Assembly: GCF_000720325.1 (NCBI RefSeq)
Contig: NZ_JOJM01000029.1
Span: 1-64,000 of the forward strand
Source of the DNA: Streptomyces sp. NRRL B-1347
GTDB taxonomy: Bacteria; Actinomycetota; Actinomycetes; Streptomycetales; Streptomycetaceae
DNA length: 64,000 nt
Direction of reading: 5' to 3'
In this document: positions 8,628 through 18,035 of the stretch, piece after piece
How the letters are laid out: each line of letters opens with the position of its first letter
Numbering within the stretch: the stretch's first letter is position 1
Notes under the pieces: generated by a model
The model's input: only the letters and a program-made list of their open reading frames with translations
Told to the model about the DNA's origin: nothing
Database searches by the model: none
Made by a program: the position numbers and the translations under genes

Positions 8628-11212
8628 TGCGCATCCCGCTTTCCTGGCTGCGGGAGTACGTCGACCTCCCCGCCACCGAGACCGGCCGCGACGTGCAGGC
8701 CAAGCTGATCGCCGCGGGCCTCGAAGTCGAGTCCGTGGAACAGCTCGGCGCGGGCCTCAAGGGCCCCCTCGTCGTCGGCAAGGTCCTCACCATCGAGGAG
8801 CTGGAGGGCTTCAAGAAGCCCATCCGCTTCTGCACCGTGGACGTCGGTCAGGCCAACGGCACGGGTGAGCCGCAGGAGATCGTCTGCGGCGCCCGGAACT
8901 TCGCCGTGGGCGACAAGGTCGTCGTGGTCCTGCCCGGCGCCGTGCTGCCCGGCGACTTCGCGATCGCCGCGCGCAAGACGTACGGCAAGACCTCGCACGG
9001 CATGATCTGCTCCGGCGACGAGCTGGGCATGGGCGACTCCACCGCGCTGGGCGGCGACGGCATCATCGTGCTGCCGCCCGAGCACGAGGCCGGCACCGAC
9101 GCCATCGAGCTCCTGGAGCTCGTCGACGAGGTCCTGGACATCGCCGTCACGCCCGACCGCGGCTACTGCCTCTCGCTGCGCGGCGTCGCCCGCGAGACGG
9201 CCACCGCGTACGGCCTGCCGCTGCGCGACCCGGCGCTGCTCGACGTCCCGGCCCCGAACTCGTTCGGCTACCCGGTGCAGATCAGCGACCCGGCCGGCTG
9301 CGACCGCTTCACCGCGCGCACCGTCACCGGGCTCCGCCCCGACGCCCGCTCGCCGCTCTGGCTGATGCGCCGCCTGCAGAAGGCGGGCATGCGCCCGATC
9401 TCGCTGGCCGTCGACGTCACCAACTACGTGATGCTGGAGCTCGGCCAGCCGCTGCACGCCTACGACCGCTCCCGCGTCCAGGGCACCATCGGCGTCCGCC
9501 GCGCCGAGCAGGGCGAGAAGTTCACCACCCTCGACGGCGCCCGGCGCGTGCTCGACGCCGAGGACCTGGTGATCATCGACGAGCGCGGCCCCATCGGCCT
9601 CGCGGGCGTCATGGGCGGCGCCAACACGGAGATCGCCGACCACGACGAGGCGGAGGGCACCACCGACGTCGTCATCGAGGCCGCGCACTTCGACCCGGTC
9701 ACCGTGGCCCGCACCGCGCGCCGCCACAAGCTGTCCTCCGAGGCGGCCCGCCGCTTCGAGCGCGGCGTCGACCCGCAGGCCGCGTCCGCCGCCGCGCAGC
9801 GCACCGTCGACCTGCTCGTGCTGCTCGCGGGCGGCACCGCGGAGGCGGGCGTCACCGAGGTCATCGCGCCGTCCGCGCCGCACACCATCACGATGCCCGC
9901 CGACCACCCGGACCGCGTCGCCGGTGTCGCGTACGGCCGCGAGACGGTCGTGCGCCGCCTCCAGCAGGTCGGCTGCGACGTGTACGGCCAGGACTCCCTG
10001 ACCGTCACCGTGCCGTCCTGGCGCCCCGACCTCGTCGAGGTCAACGACCTCGCCGAGGAGGTCATCCGGCTCGAGGGCTACGAGAACCTGCCCTCGACGC
10101 TGCCGCGGCCCCCGGCCGGGAGCGGTCTGACCGAGCGGCAGCGGCTGCACCGCCGCGTCGGCCGCGTGCTCGCGGGCGAGGGCTACGTCGAGGCGCCGAA
10201 CTACCCGTTCGTGAGCGAGCAGGTCTTCGACCAGCTCGCCCTGGACGCCGACGACCCGAACCGCCGCGTCGTCAAGCTCGTCAACCCGCTCTCGGACGAG
10301 GAGCCCGCGCTCCGCACGACGCTGCTCCCCGGCCTCCTCGCCGCGCTGCGCCGCAACGACGGACGCGGCAGCCACGACCTCGCCCTCTTCGAGACCGGCC
10401 TGGTCTTCCATCCCCGAGCTCTCGACTCCGTTCGAGCAGGGGAGACCCCACTGCTGGAGAACGCGAAGGTCCCCGGGCGGCTGCCCGTCGACCGGCGTCC
10501 CACGGACGAGGAGATCGCCGAGCTCAACAGCGCCCTGCCCGAGCAGCCCCGGCACGCCGCCGTGGTGCTCGCGGGCGCCCGCGAGCGGTCCGGCTGGTGG
10601 GGCAAGGGCCGCCCGGCCGACTGGGCGGACGCCGTCGAGGCGGCGCGCGCCCTGGCCCGCGAGGCCGGCGCCGAACTCATCGTCCAGCAGGGCCAGTACG
10701 GCCCCTGGCACCCGGGCCGCTGCGCCGAGCTCGTGGTGTACCTGGACAGCGCCGAGGGCCCGGAGGGCGAGCAGGGCAACCTGGTCACCATCGGCCACGC
10801 CGGTGAGCTGCACCCGCGCGTCACCAAGGCGCTCGGCCTGCCCGCCCGCACCTGCGCGATGGAGCTGAACCTGGACCTGCTCGAGCAGGCGGGCGAGGGT
10901 CCGCTGCGGGCGCCGCGCATCTCGTCCTTCCCGGTGGCCACGCAGGACGTCGCGCTCGTCGTCGACCAGGACGTCCCCGCGGCCGTCGTCGAGGCGTACC
11001 TGCGCGACGGCGCGGGTGAACTCCTCGAGGACCTCCGCCTGTTCGACGTCTTCACCGGCGAGCAGCTGGGCGAGGGCAAGAAGTCGCTCGCGTACGCGCT
11101 GCGCTTCCGCGCCCCCGACCGCACGCTGACGGTCGAGGAGGCCTCGGCCGCCCGCGACGCCGCGGTGGCGCGTGCCGCCGAGACGACCGGCGCGGTGCTG
11201 CGCGGGGCCTAG
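8627..11212 (+). CDS. pheT: Phenylalanyl-tRNA synthetase beta subunit
   Basis: The 861-residue beta subunit has an N-terminal tRNA-binding OB domain ([14 protein letters not shown]), the B3/B4 editing domain, B5 ([22 protein letters not shown]) and a C-terminal anticodon-binding FDX-ACB domain. It is coupled to pheS by a one-base overlap. Residues about 605-620 ([16 protein letters not shown]) come from a short repeat-like DNA insert in a loop between conserved blocks, which makes the protein somewhat longer than I would expect for this genus. A GC-rich hairpin follows the stop. Confidence 0.98.
10423..10456 (+). repeat. Short repeat-like insert within pheT
   Basis: The segment containing GAGCTCTCGACTCCGTTCGA and GCAGGGGAGACCCCA has the look of a short interspersed Streptomyces repeat. 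It is read in frame through pheT and adds roughly 12-15 residues to a surface loop. Copy number elsewhere in the genome cannot be checked here. Confidence 0.5.
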
Positions 11213-11240
11213 CACCGGCCCGGCGCACGAAAGCGCTGCT

Positions 11241-11276
11241 GAGGGGGCGTGTCCGCGAGAGCGGATGCGCCCCCTC
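11241..11276 (+). terminator. Terminator of pheST
   Basis: The 16-nt arms 11241-11256 and 11261-11276 pair around a GAGA tetraloop with one or two wobble or mismatch positions, 28 bp after the pheT stop. Confidence 0.75.
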
Positions 11277-11439
11277 CGGCGTGTCGGGGCACCGTCGGAG
11301 CGCCGCTCACTCGTTTGAGTGACAACTGCCGGTGATCTGACCCGATCCGGCCACCCGGTCGACAGAATCAATCCGGCCGCAGGGGCCGGTCCCTTATACG
11401 GCCCGCACGCTGACCCGGGGCCTTAGGGGGGCCGTCGGC

Positions 11440-12597
11440 ATGATCCGTATCAAGCCTCGTACGCCCCGCCCCGGCGCGGGGACCCGGCGCGGACCGCGGC
11501 TGCGGGCCCGCGGGCCGGGGGACGGATGCGACGAGCGTCCGGCAGCGGCGTTCGAGCGGCCGTGCCGCCGTCGGCTGCGGCGGGCGCTCACGCTCGGCCT
11601 GCCGACGGTGTGGGGCGCCGTCGCCATCACCTACAAACTGACCTGTCCGCTCGCGCAGCAGCACGGCCTGGGAGCGCGGATCGTCACCAGCGCCGTCTTC
11701 TTCGCCGTGGGCACGGGCCTCATATTCCATGTGCGGCACGCGCTGATCCGGGAGCTGCGGCAGATCCGCGAGATCGCGGGCGCCGCGCAGAACGTCCTGC
11801 TGCGGCCGCTGCCGCCGCGCATCGACGGGCTCGCCCTGGCCGCGGGCCGCCTGTCCGCGTCGCGCGGCGCCTCCGTCGGCGGTGACCTGTACGAGGTCGC
11901 GGCCACCGACCACGGCGTGCGCGTCGTGATGGGCGACGTGCGCGGCCACGGCCTCGCCGCGATCGGCACCGTCGCCGCCGTGCTCGGCAGCTTCCGCGAG
12001 GCCGCCCACGACGAGCCCGAACTGCCGCAGGTGCTGCGGCGCCTGGAGCGGGCCCTGGCCCGGCACTTGCGGGAGCGCTCCCGCGCCGAGCACCCGGCGA
12101 GCGGCGCGGCGGCGCCGGAGAGCCCGGTCGCCGAGGAGTTCGTGACCGTCCTCCTGGTGGAAATCAGCCAGGACGGCGAGGTGTGGGCCCTCAACTGCGG
12201 CCACCCGTGGCCGTATCGGCTGCGCGGCCGCGCCCAGCAGCTGCCCGGCGGCGAACCGCTGCCGCCGCTCGGCCCCTTTCCGCTGCCCGCCGAACTGCCC
12301 CTGCAGCACTGCGGCAGGCTGCTGCCCGGCGACGCCCTGGTGCTGCACACGGACGGCGTGGAGGACGCGCGCGACGGCTCCGGGCGGTTCTTCCCGCTGC
12401 AGGCCGTGCTCGGCGAGGCCGCACGGACCCAGCCGGTGTCGCCGCAGCAGGTGATCCAGTCCGTGTACGCCAGGCTCCTGCGGCACATCGGCCGCCTCCC
12501 GTCCGACGACGCGGCGCTGCTCGTGCTGCGCAACGACCGGCAGCGGGTCCCCCGGCAGCAGACGGAGACCGGGCGGTGCGCCCGCACCATGAGCTGA
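11440..12597 (+). CDS. Membrane-bound PP2C/SpoIIE-type serine phosphatase
   Basis: This is a 385-residue protein. A long basic N-terminal tail is followed by two membrane segments (about residues 50-66 and 80-97) and a SpoIIE-like phosphatase domain (about 125-365). Metal-binding acidic motifs are visible as SVGGDLYEVA and MGDVRGHGLAA, with the late LHTDGVEDARD motif. Such phosphatases dephosphorylate anti-anti-sigma factors in partner-switching cascades. No anti-sigma or antagonist gene is adjacent, so the substrate is unknown. Confidence 0.9.
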   Translation: MIRIKPRTPRPGAGTRRGPRLRARGPGDGCDERPAAAFERPCRRRLRRALTLGLPTVWGAVAITYKLTCPLAQQHGLGARIVTSAVFFAVGTGLIFHVRHALIRELRQIREIAGAAQNVLLRPLPPRIDGLALAAGRLSASRGASVGGDLYEVAATDHGVRVVMGDVRGHGLAAIGTVAAVLGSFREAAHDEPELPQVLRRLERALARHLRERSRAEHPASGAAAPESPVAEEFVTVLLVEISQDGEVWALNCGHPWPYRLRGRAQQLPGGEPLPPLGPFPLPAELPLQHCGRLLPGDALVLHTDGVEDARDGSGRFFPLQAVLGEAARTQPVSPQQVIQSVYARLLRHIGRLPSDDAALLVLRNDRQRVPRQQTETGRCARTMS

Positions 12598-12621
12598 ACA
12601 CCGCCCGGTGTGGTGCGGCCC

Positions 12622-12677
12622 GCGCCGTCCGTGCCGTCGTGGAACTGCCGGGCAGACGACGGACGTACGGACGGCGC
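12622..12677 (+). terminator. Probable terminator after the SpoIIE-type phosphatase gene
   Basis: Arms 12622-12640 and 12656-12677 are complementary apart from a four-base bulge, forming a long GC-rich hairpin just after the stop codon. Confidence 0.6.
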
Positions 12678-12867
12678 CGAAGAAGGGCCGCCGCGCTGAG
12701 TGAGGGGGGAGCCGACGGCCCGGCCGCCTCCTGGTGAGGTCCCTCAGTCAACCGACCGCGCGCCCCGTGCGGCAGAGCGCGTACCCCCCGGATGCGAGCA
12801 CTCCGTTCACACCCCGTGTGAAGGGCGCTCCACTAGGCTGGGTGCACCGAGCCACCGGAGGGCATCC

Positions 12868-14217
12868 ATGCAGCCCAACACCCTGCTCGACGCGATCCTC
12901 GACGAAGCCGGCATCTCGCACGCGGGCCTGGCCGCACATGTGAACCAGGCGGGCAAGGCCCGCGGCCTCGCGCTGAGATACGAACACACCGCCGTGGCCC
13001 GCTGGTTGAAGGGCCAGCGCCCGCGCGGCCAGGTGCCCGACCTGATCTGCGAGGTGCTCGCCGCGCGGCTGCAGCGCACCGTCACCCTGGACGACATCGG
13101 CCTCGGCGTGCCCGGCGGCCCGGCCGTCCGCGGCGGCTCGATGGCCTCCACGCTCTCCGGGTTCGTCGAGCGGGCGACGGCCCTGTGGCGGTCCGACGAG
13201 CAGCAGCGGCCGCATCTGCTCGGCGCTCCCGCGGTGACCGGGACGCCCGCCGTGATGCCGGTGTGGGAGTGGGAGAACCCGCCCGAGGACACGGACGTCT
13301 CGCGCGGCGGCCGGCACCCGGTGAGCATGGCGGACCTGGAGACGCTGCGCGCGGCCCGTACGCACTACGAGCAGATGTACCGCAAGACCGGTGGCATCGC
13401 GACCCGCACCCGCATCGTCGGCTTCCTCAACGCGGAGGCGGCGCCGCTGCTCCGCGGCAGCTACACCGACGCGATGGGACGCCAGTTGCACCGCGCGACC
13501 GGCGGTCTGGTGGCGATAGCGGGCATCTGCGCCTACGACTCGGACGCGCACGGCCTCGCCCAGCGCTACTTCCACCAGGCGCTGCGCCTGGCGAAGGCCA
13601 GCGGGGACCGGGGGCTCGGCGCATACGTGATCGCGCTGCTCGTCAACCAGTCGTTGTTCATGCGCGAGTTCCGCCAGGCGGTGGCCTTCGCGGAGGCCGC
13701 GCTGCGCGCCGCGGGCCGGGACATCACCCCCGCGCTCGCGTCCGATCTGTACGCGATGCAGGCCAAGGCGTACGCGCACCTGGGCGACGGCAGCAGCGCG
13801 CTGTCGTGCATCCGGCGTGCCGAGGTCGCCGCCGACCGCATCCGCCGCGGCCGGGAGCCGGACGAGACGGGCTATGTCCAGCCGGGCCTGGTGAACGTAC
13901 AGGTGGCGGAGGCGCTGCTCAGCCTCGGCGATCTCGTGGCGGCGCGCGAACACGCCGCCGCCGCGGTGGACACCCCGGCGCACGACCGGGGCCGGGTGCA
14001 CCGGCTCGCCATGCTCAGCCAGATCGAGCTGCGCCAGGGCAACACCGACGAGGCGGTGGCCACGGCGGTGGAGATGGCGGAGCAGGCGCGCGGGATGGAG
14101 TCCCAGCGCCTGCGCGACCGGCTGCGGGCGGTGCGCGAGTACCTGGTCCGCAGCGACTGCGCGGGCACGGCCGAGGCCGCCGAGCTGATCGACGGGGCGC
14201 TGCGGGTACCGCTGTGA
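12868..14217 (+). CDS. XRE-like transcriptional regulator with TPR-type C-terminal domain
   Basis: This is a 449-residue protein. An N-terminal helix-turn-helix of the lambda-repressor type (LAAHVNQAGKARGLALRYEH and AVARWLKGQRPRGQVPDLI) is followed by a long helical region resembling tetratricopeptide repeats from about residue 150 on (AHGLAQRYFHQALRLAKASG). This architecture is shared with NsdA and related Streptomyces developmental or antibiotic regulators, so a regulatory role in differentiation is plausible but not proven. The ATG at 12868 is preceded by CCGGAGGGCATCC; upstream in-frame codons were discarded for lack of a ribosome-binding site. Confidence 0.85.
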   Translation: MQPNTLLDAILDEAGISHAGLAAHVNQAGKARGLALRYEHTAVARWLKGQRPRGQVPDLICEVLAARLQRTVTLDDIGLGVPGGPAVRGGSMASTLSGFVERATALWRSDEQQRPHLLGAPAVTGTPAVMPVWEWENPPEDTDVSRGGRHPVSMADLETLRAARTHYEQMYRKTGGIATRTRIVGFLNAEAAPLLRGSYTDAMGRQLHRATGGLVAIAGICAYDSDAHGLAQRYFHQALRLAKASGDRGLGAYVIALLVNQSLFMREFRQAVAFAEAALRAAGRDITPALASDLYAMQAKAYAHLGDGSSALSCIRRAEVAADRIRRGREPDETGYVQPGLVNVQVAEALLSLGDLVAAREHAAAAVDTPAHDRGRVHRLAMLSQIELRQGNTDEAVATAVEMAEQARGMESQRLRDRLRAVREYLVRSDCAGTAEAAELIDGALRVPL

Positions 14218-14389
14218 GGAGCGGGGGCGCAGTGAGGCGCGGTTCCCCGTGACGCCGTGACGTCGTGACATCGGGAGCGCGGGTGCGGAACGACGCCTGA
14301 CACGTGCTACGTCGCTCCGCCGTGCGCCGAGTGCTCTCGCACCTTCCTGCTGCGATATTGCCATCTACTCGGCGGAAGGTGGCAGAACC

Positions 14390-14932
14390 GTGCAGTGGAC
14401 GAAACAGAGCGAACAGACTGTGTATGGAAACCGATGGTTCACCGTCAATCTCGCAGATGTCGAGCTGCCGAACGGCCGGCACCTCGACCACTTCCTGATA
14501 CGGCTCCGCCCGGTGGCGATCGCCACGGTGGTCAACGAGGCCAACGAGGTGCTGCTCCTGTGGCGGCACCGCTTCATCACCGACAGCTGGGGCTGGGAGC
14601 TCGCGGCCGGAGTGGTGGAGGACGGAGAGGACATCGCCTGCGCGGCGGCGCGTGAGATGGAGGAGGAGACCGGCTGGCGGCCGGGGCCCCTGCGACACCT
14701 GATGAGCGTCGAGCCGTCCAACGGGCTCACGGACGCCCGGCACCACATCTACTGGTCGGACGAGGGGACCTACATCGGCCACCCCGAGGACGACTTCGAG
14801 TCGGACCGACGCGAGTGGGTGCCGCTCAAGCTCGTTCCCGACATGGTGGCGCGCGGTGAGGTCCCGGCCGCCAACATGGCGGCGGCGCTCCTCCTGCTGC
14901 ACCATCTGCGCCTCGGCGAGGACGCGCGCTGA
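14390..14932 (+). CDS. Nudix hydrolase
   Basis: This is a 180-residue enzyme. The Nudix box is complete and reads GVVEDGEDIACAAAREMEEE followed by TGW, supplying the REUXEE metal-binding core. Flanking strands (IATVVNEANEVLLLWRHRF) fit an ADP-ribose pyrophosphatase-like fold, and the family hydrolyses nucleoside diphosphates linked to another moiety. The start is a GTG at 14390 behind GGAAGGTGGCAGAACC. It stands as a single gene after a spacer holding three 8-bp near-repeats (GTGACGCC, GTGACGTC, GTGACATC at 14249-14272). Confidence 0.92.
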   Translation: MQWTKQSEQTVYGNRWFTVNLADVELPNGRHLDHFLIRLRPVAIATVVNEANEVLLLWRHRFITDSWGWELAAGVVEDGEDIACAAAREMEEETGWRPGPLRHLMSVEPSNGLTDARHHIYWSDEGTYIGHPEDDFESDRREWVPLKLVPDMVARGEVPAANMAAALLLLHHLRLGEDAR

Positions 14933-14953
14933 CCGCTCGGACGCGGCCCTGGG

Positions 14954-15211
14954 TTAGTGTCCGAGGGCCTGCCAGACCGCCACGGCGAGCGCACCGACCG
15001 CGGTGAGCGCGGCGAGGGCGGGCAGTGGCCAACGGGTGTGTTCCAGGGCCGCGATCCGCACGGACAGGTCGTCCTGGTCCTTGGTGTGCTGACCGTCGCG
15101 CTGGGTGAGTAACGCGAGCTGTCCGTCGACGCGGGCGAGGCCCACGTCCAGGCTCCGACGTAACTCTGCGAGTTCTTCCGGGACCACGGGACGCTCGGGG
15201 TCGGTGGTCAC
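14954..15211 (-). CDS. Small coiled-coil protein with C-terminal membrane anchor
   Basis: The product has 85 residues from the GTG at 15211, which follows GAGAGGAGCGGACTC; a GTG nine codons upstream is also open. The N-terminal two thirds are charged and helical (ELAELRRSLDVGLARVDGQL) and look coiled-coil. The C-terminus is one hydrophobic segment (LPALAALTAVGALAVAVW). The layout resembles small XhlA-like membrane-associated proteins, but the similarity is only in architecture. Function unknown. Confidence 0.6.
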   Translation of the reverse strand: MTTDPERPVVPEELAELRRSLDVGLARVDGQLALLTQRDGQHTKDQDDLSVRIAALEHTRWPLPALAALTAVGALAVAVWQALGH

Positions 15212-15343
15212 GAGTCCGCTCCTCTCAGTAGTGGTCACATCCCCCCTGTGCGCAGCGGAAAGTCAACTCGCCTGGTGGTCGGGGCGGGAGAGTGTGCGCA
15301 GGGCATATGCGAGCCCGTGGCGCACACGGTGTGTGAACGCCAC

Positions 15344-15372
15344 GGACCCGGCACTCACCGAGTGCCGGGCCC
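15344..15372 (-). terminator. Hairpin downstream of the 3-hydroxyacyl-CoA dehydrogenase gene
   Basis: Arms 15344-15356 and 15360-15372 pair with one mismatch around a 3-nt loop, about 100 bp beyond the stop of the minus-strand dehydrogenase gene. Confidence 0.55.
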
Positions 15373-15470
15373 GCGAACTGTCCGGAAACTGACTTGAATT
15401 CAGCCACACAGCGTAGCGACTACCGGAGTGCGCCCGTCCATGTGTGCGAGCGCTCCCGGTCGTGCCCGCG

Positions 15471-16331
15471 TCAGCCGTACGTGTAGAAGCCCGAGGCCGA
15501 CTTGCGGCCGAGGCGGCCCGCGTCGACCATGCGCTGGAGCAGTGGGGGAGCGGCGTACAGGGGCTCCTTGTACTCGGCGTACATCGAGTCGGCGACCGAG
15601 GCCACCGTGTCGAGGCCGATGAGGTCGGCCAGCTTGAGCGGGCCCATCGGGTGGGCGCAGCCCATCTCCATGCCGTTGTCGATGTCCTCGCGGCTGGCGA
15701 TGCCCGACTCGAACATCCGGATCGCGGAGAGCAGATACGGGATGAGGAGCGCGTTCACGACGAACCCGGAGCGGTCCTGGGCGCGGATGGCGTGCTTGCC
15801 GAGCACCTTCTCCGTGAACAGCTGCGCCCGGCTGAGCGTGCCCTCCGACGTGGTCAGGGCCGGAATCAGCTCGACGAGCTGCTGCACGGGGGCCGGGTTG
15901 AAGAAGTGGATGCCGATGACCTGGTCGGGCCGCGACGTGGCCACGGCCAGCTTCACCAGCGGGATGGAGGAGGTGTTGGAGGCGAGGATCGCGTCCTGGC
16001 GCGTCACCACCTGGTCGAGCACCTGGAAGATCTCGGTCTTGACCTGCTCGTTCTCCACGACGGCCTCGATGACGAGGTCGCGGTCGGCGAACTCGCCGAG
16101 GTCCGTGGTGAAGCTGAGGCGCGCGATCGTGTCGTCCCGCTCCTCCTCCGAGATCTTGCCGCGCTCGGCCGCCTTGGACAGGGAGTTGTACAGCCGCGTG
16201 CGGCCGATCTCCAGGGCCTCTCCGGTGGTCTCCGCGACCTTCACGTCCAGGCCGGAGCGGGCGCAGACCTCTGCGATCCCGGCGCCCATCTGGCCACAGC
16301 CCACCACTCCGACGCGCGCAATGTCGGCCAT
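15471..16331 (-). CDS. 3-hydroxybutyryl-CoA (3-hydroxyacyl-CoA) dehydrogenase
   Basis: This ~286-residue NAD-dependent enzyme oxidises or reduces 3-hydroxyacyl-CoA in butyrate/PHB or fatty-acid metabolism. The N-terminal Rossmann motif GVVGCGQMGAGIAEVCARSG, the catalytic region GIHFFNPAPVQQLVELI, and the C-terminal domain with GFVVNALLIPYLLSAIRM and AHPMGPLKLADLIGLDT are all present. The length matches single-domain HBD enzymes. I prefer the ATG at 16331 (MADIARVG) with GAGGTG upstream; an ATG ten codons earlier (16361) is also open. No beta-oxidation partner is adjacent. Confidence 0.95.
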   Translation of the reverse strand: MADIARVGVVGCGQMGAGIAEVCARSGLDVKVAETTGEALEIGRTRLYNSLSKAAERGKISEEERDDTIARLSFTTDLGEFADRDLVIEAVVENEQVKTEIFQVLDQVVTRQDAILASNTSSIPLVKLAVATSRPDQVIGIHFFNPAPVQQLVELIPALTTSEGTLSRAQLFTEKVLGKHAIRAQDRSGFVVNALLIPYLLSAIRMFESGIASREDIDNGMEMGCAHPMGPLKLADLIGLDTVASVADSMYAEYKEPLYAAPPLLQRMVDAGRLGRKSASGFYTYG

Positions 16332-16515
16332 AGAGTCGGTCACCTCGTGCCTTTCGCTCATCTACAGGGGCGGCAGGTCCCCCGTGTGATGCCGGTCCCT
16401 GCCTCGCCGGTGAACGTTACTCCGCGCGTCGCGGTGCGCGGCCGCCCGGGTCGGGCATGCTGTCCCCGAACGGCCAGGGCTTGTCCGGGGATTTCGAGAA
16501 TCAGGGGACGGGAAC

Positions 16516-17739
16516 ATGAGGCGTATGTCACGTCGGGCCTTCACCGTGGCGGCGGCATCGGTGGCCGCGGGACTCGCGACAGCCGGGGACGCGGCCGCGG
16601 GTGCGGGCTCCAGACACCGGGGGCGCGAGATGCGGGGCATGTGGGTGGCGACGGTGGTGAACATCGACTGGCCCTCCAAGCCGGGCCTGTCACCCCAGCA
16701 GCAGCGCGCGGAGCTGATCGCCTACCTCGACGAGGCGGTGCGCCGCCGCCTCAACGCGGTCGTCCTGCAGGTGCGCCCGACGGCCGACGCGTTCTGGCCC
16801 TCGGCGTACGAGCCGTGGTCGGAGTACCTCACGGGCACGCAGGGCAAGGACCCGGGCTGGGACCCGCTGGGCACCGCCGTGCGCGAGGCGCACTACCGGG
16901 GCCTCGAGCTGCACGCCTGGTTCAACCCGTTCCGGATCGCCATGCACGCCGACCCCTCCCGGCTCGTGCCGAACCACCCCGCGCGCGTGCACCCCGAGTG
17001 GGTCGTGCCGTACGGCGGGAAGCTGTTCTACAACCCCGGTCTGCCCGAGGTCCGGCGGTTCGTGCAGCAGGCCATGCTCGACGCCGTGCGCCGCTACCGC
17101 CTCGACGCCGTGCACTGGGACGACTACTTCTACCCGTACCCGGTGGCGGGTCAGGTCTTCGACGACGACGAGGCCTTCGCGCGCTACGGCGGCGCCTTCC
17201 CCGACCGGGCCTCGTGGCGGCGGGACAACATCGACCGTCTCGTGCGCGAGATGGGCACCCGGATCAAGAAGACGCGGCCGGGCACGCAGTTCGGGATCAG
17301 CCCCTTCGGCGTCTGGCGCAACGCGGCCACCGACCCCACCGGCTCGGACACGCGGGCGGGCGTACAGACCTACGACGACCTGTACGCGGACACCCGCGGC
17401 TGGGTGCGCAAGCGCTGGCTGGACTACATCTGTCCGCAGCTCTACTGGCACATCGGCCTGCCCGCCGCCGACTACGCCAAGCTGGTGCCCTGGTGGGACG
17501 AAGTGGCCCGGGGCACGGGCGTGCGCCTCTACGTGGGGGAGGCGCTGTACAAGGCGGGCGACCCGGCGCAGCCCGCGCCCTGGCAGGACCCGACCGAGCT
17601 GTCCCGCCACCTCACGTACGCGAAGGACTTCCCGCGGGTGCGCGGGCACGTGTTCTACTCGGCGAAGCACGTGGTCGCCGACAGGATCGGCGCGATGCAG
17701 CGCGTTGTCGACGACCACTACACGTACCCGGCTCCGTAG
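16516..17739 (+). CDS. Secreted GHL10-family (DUF187) glycoside hydrolase-like protein
   Basis: This is a 407-residue exported protein with a twin-arginine-type signal (MSRRAFTVAAASVAAGLA). The mature part begins with the family signature EMRGMWVATVVNIDWPSKPG and continues as a (beta/alpha)8 barrel with LHAWFNPFRIA, DAVHWDDYFYPYP and YICPQLYWHIG. GHL10 proteins such as YngK are predicted cell-envelope glycosidases; the substrate is not established. It is a single gene, convergent with the small DUF1918 gene. Confidence 0.93.
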   Translation: MRRMSRRAFTVAAASVAAGLATAGDAAAGAGSRHRGREMRGMWVATVVNIDWPSKPGLSPQQQRAELIAYLDEAVRRRLNAVVLQVRPTADAFWPSAYEPWSEYLTGTQGKDPGWDPLGTAVREAHYRGLELHAWFNPFRIAMHADPSRLVPNHPARVHPEWVVPYGGKLFYNPGLPEVRRFVQQAMLDAVRRYRLDAVHWDDYFYPYPVAGQVFDDDEAFARYGGAFPDRASWRRDNIDRLVREMGTRIKKTRPGTQFGISPFGVWRNAATDPTGSDTRAGVQTYDDLYADTRGWVRKRWLDYICPQLYWHIGLPAADYAKLVPWWDEVARGTGVRLYVGEALYKAGDPAQPAPWQDPTELSRHLTYAKDFPRVRGHVFYSAKHVVADRIGAMQRVVDDHYTYPAP

Positions 17740-17760
17740 CGACCGCGGCCGCAGCGGCGC

Positions 17761-17955
17761 CTAGTCGTTGGCGGCGAAGGGGCGTACGACGGTGTCGGGG
17801 CCCGGGGACATCACTGTCTCGTGACCGTCCTCGAACCGCACGCGGTACGGCGGGCCGCCGTTCGCTCCGAGGACCTCGATGACTTCCGCGTTCCGGTCGT
17901 GCTGTCCGACGATCCTGCCGTGGATCAGCAGCCGGTCGCCCACGGATGCTTGCAT
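17761..17955 (-). CDS. DUF1918 domain-containing small protein
   Basis: This 64-residue protein has the compact beta-rich DUF1918 pattern: VGDRLLIHGRIVGQHDRNAE, then EVLGANGGPPYRVRFEDGHE and a PGPDTVV ending. Function is unknown; the fold is thought to be SH3-like. The ATG at 17955 follows AGGAGGTCACTCCCC on the minus strand. Upstream in-frame codons lack a binding site. Confidence 0.9.
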   Translation of the reverse strand: MQASVGDRLLIHGRIVGQHDRNAEVIEVLGANGGPPYRVRFEDGHETVMSPGPDTVVRPFAAND

Positions 17956-18035
17956 GGGGAGTGACCTCCTCGTCCGCGTCGCTGATGGTGGCGGTGCGTG
18001 GCCGACAGTGTACGACCGGTGGCCTCGGTTGGCGC

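Noticed and set aside
11287..11439. A gene in the spacer between pheT and the phosphatase
   Set aside because: Only the pheT terminator and promoter-like sequence are visible; no frame with a start and binding site.
12700..12867. N-terminal extension of the XRE-like regulator
   Set aside because: The upstream codons have no binding site, whereas ATG 12868 has GGAGG and gives the family's normal N-terminus.
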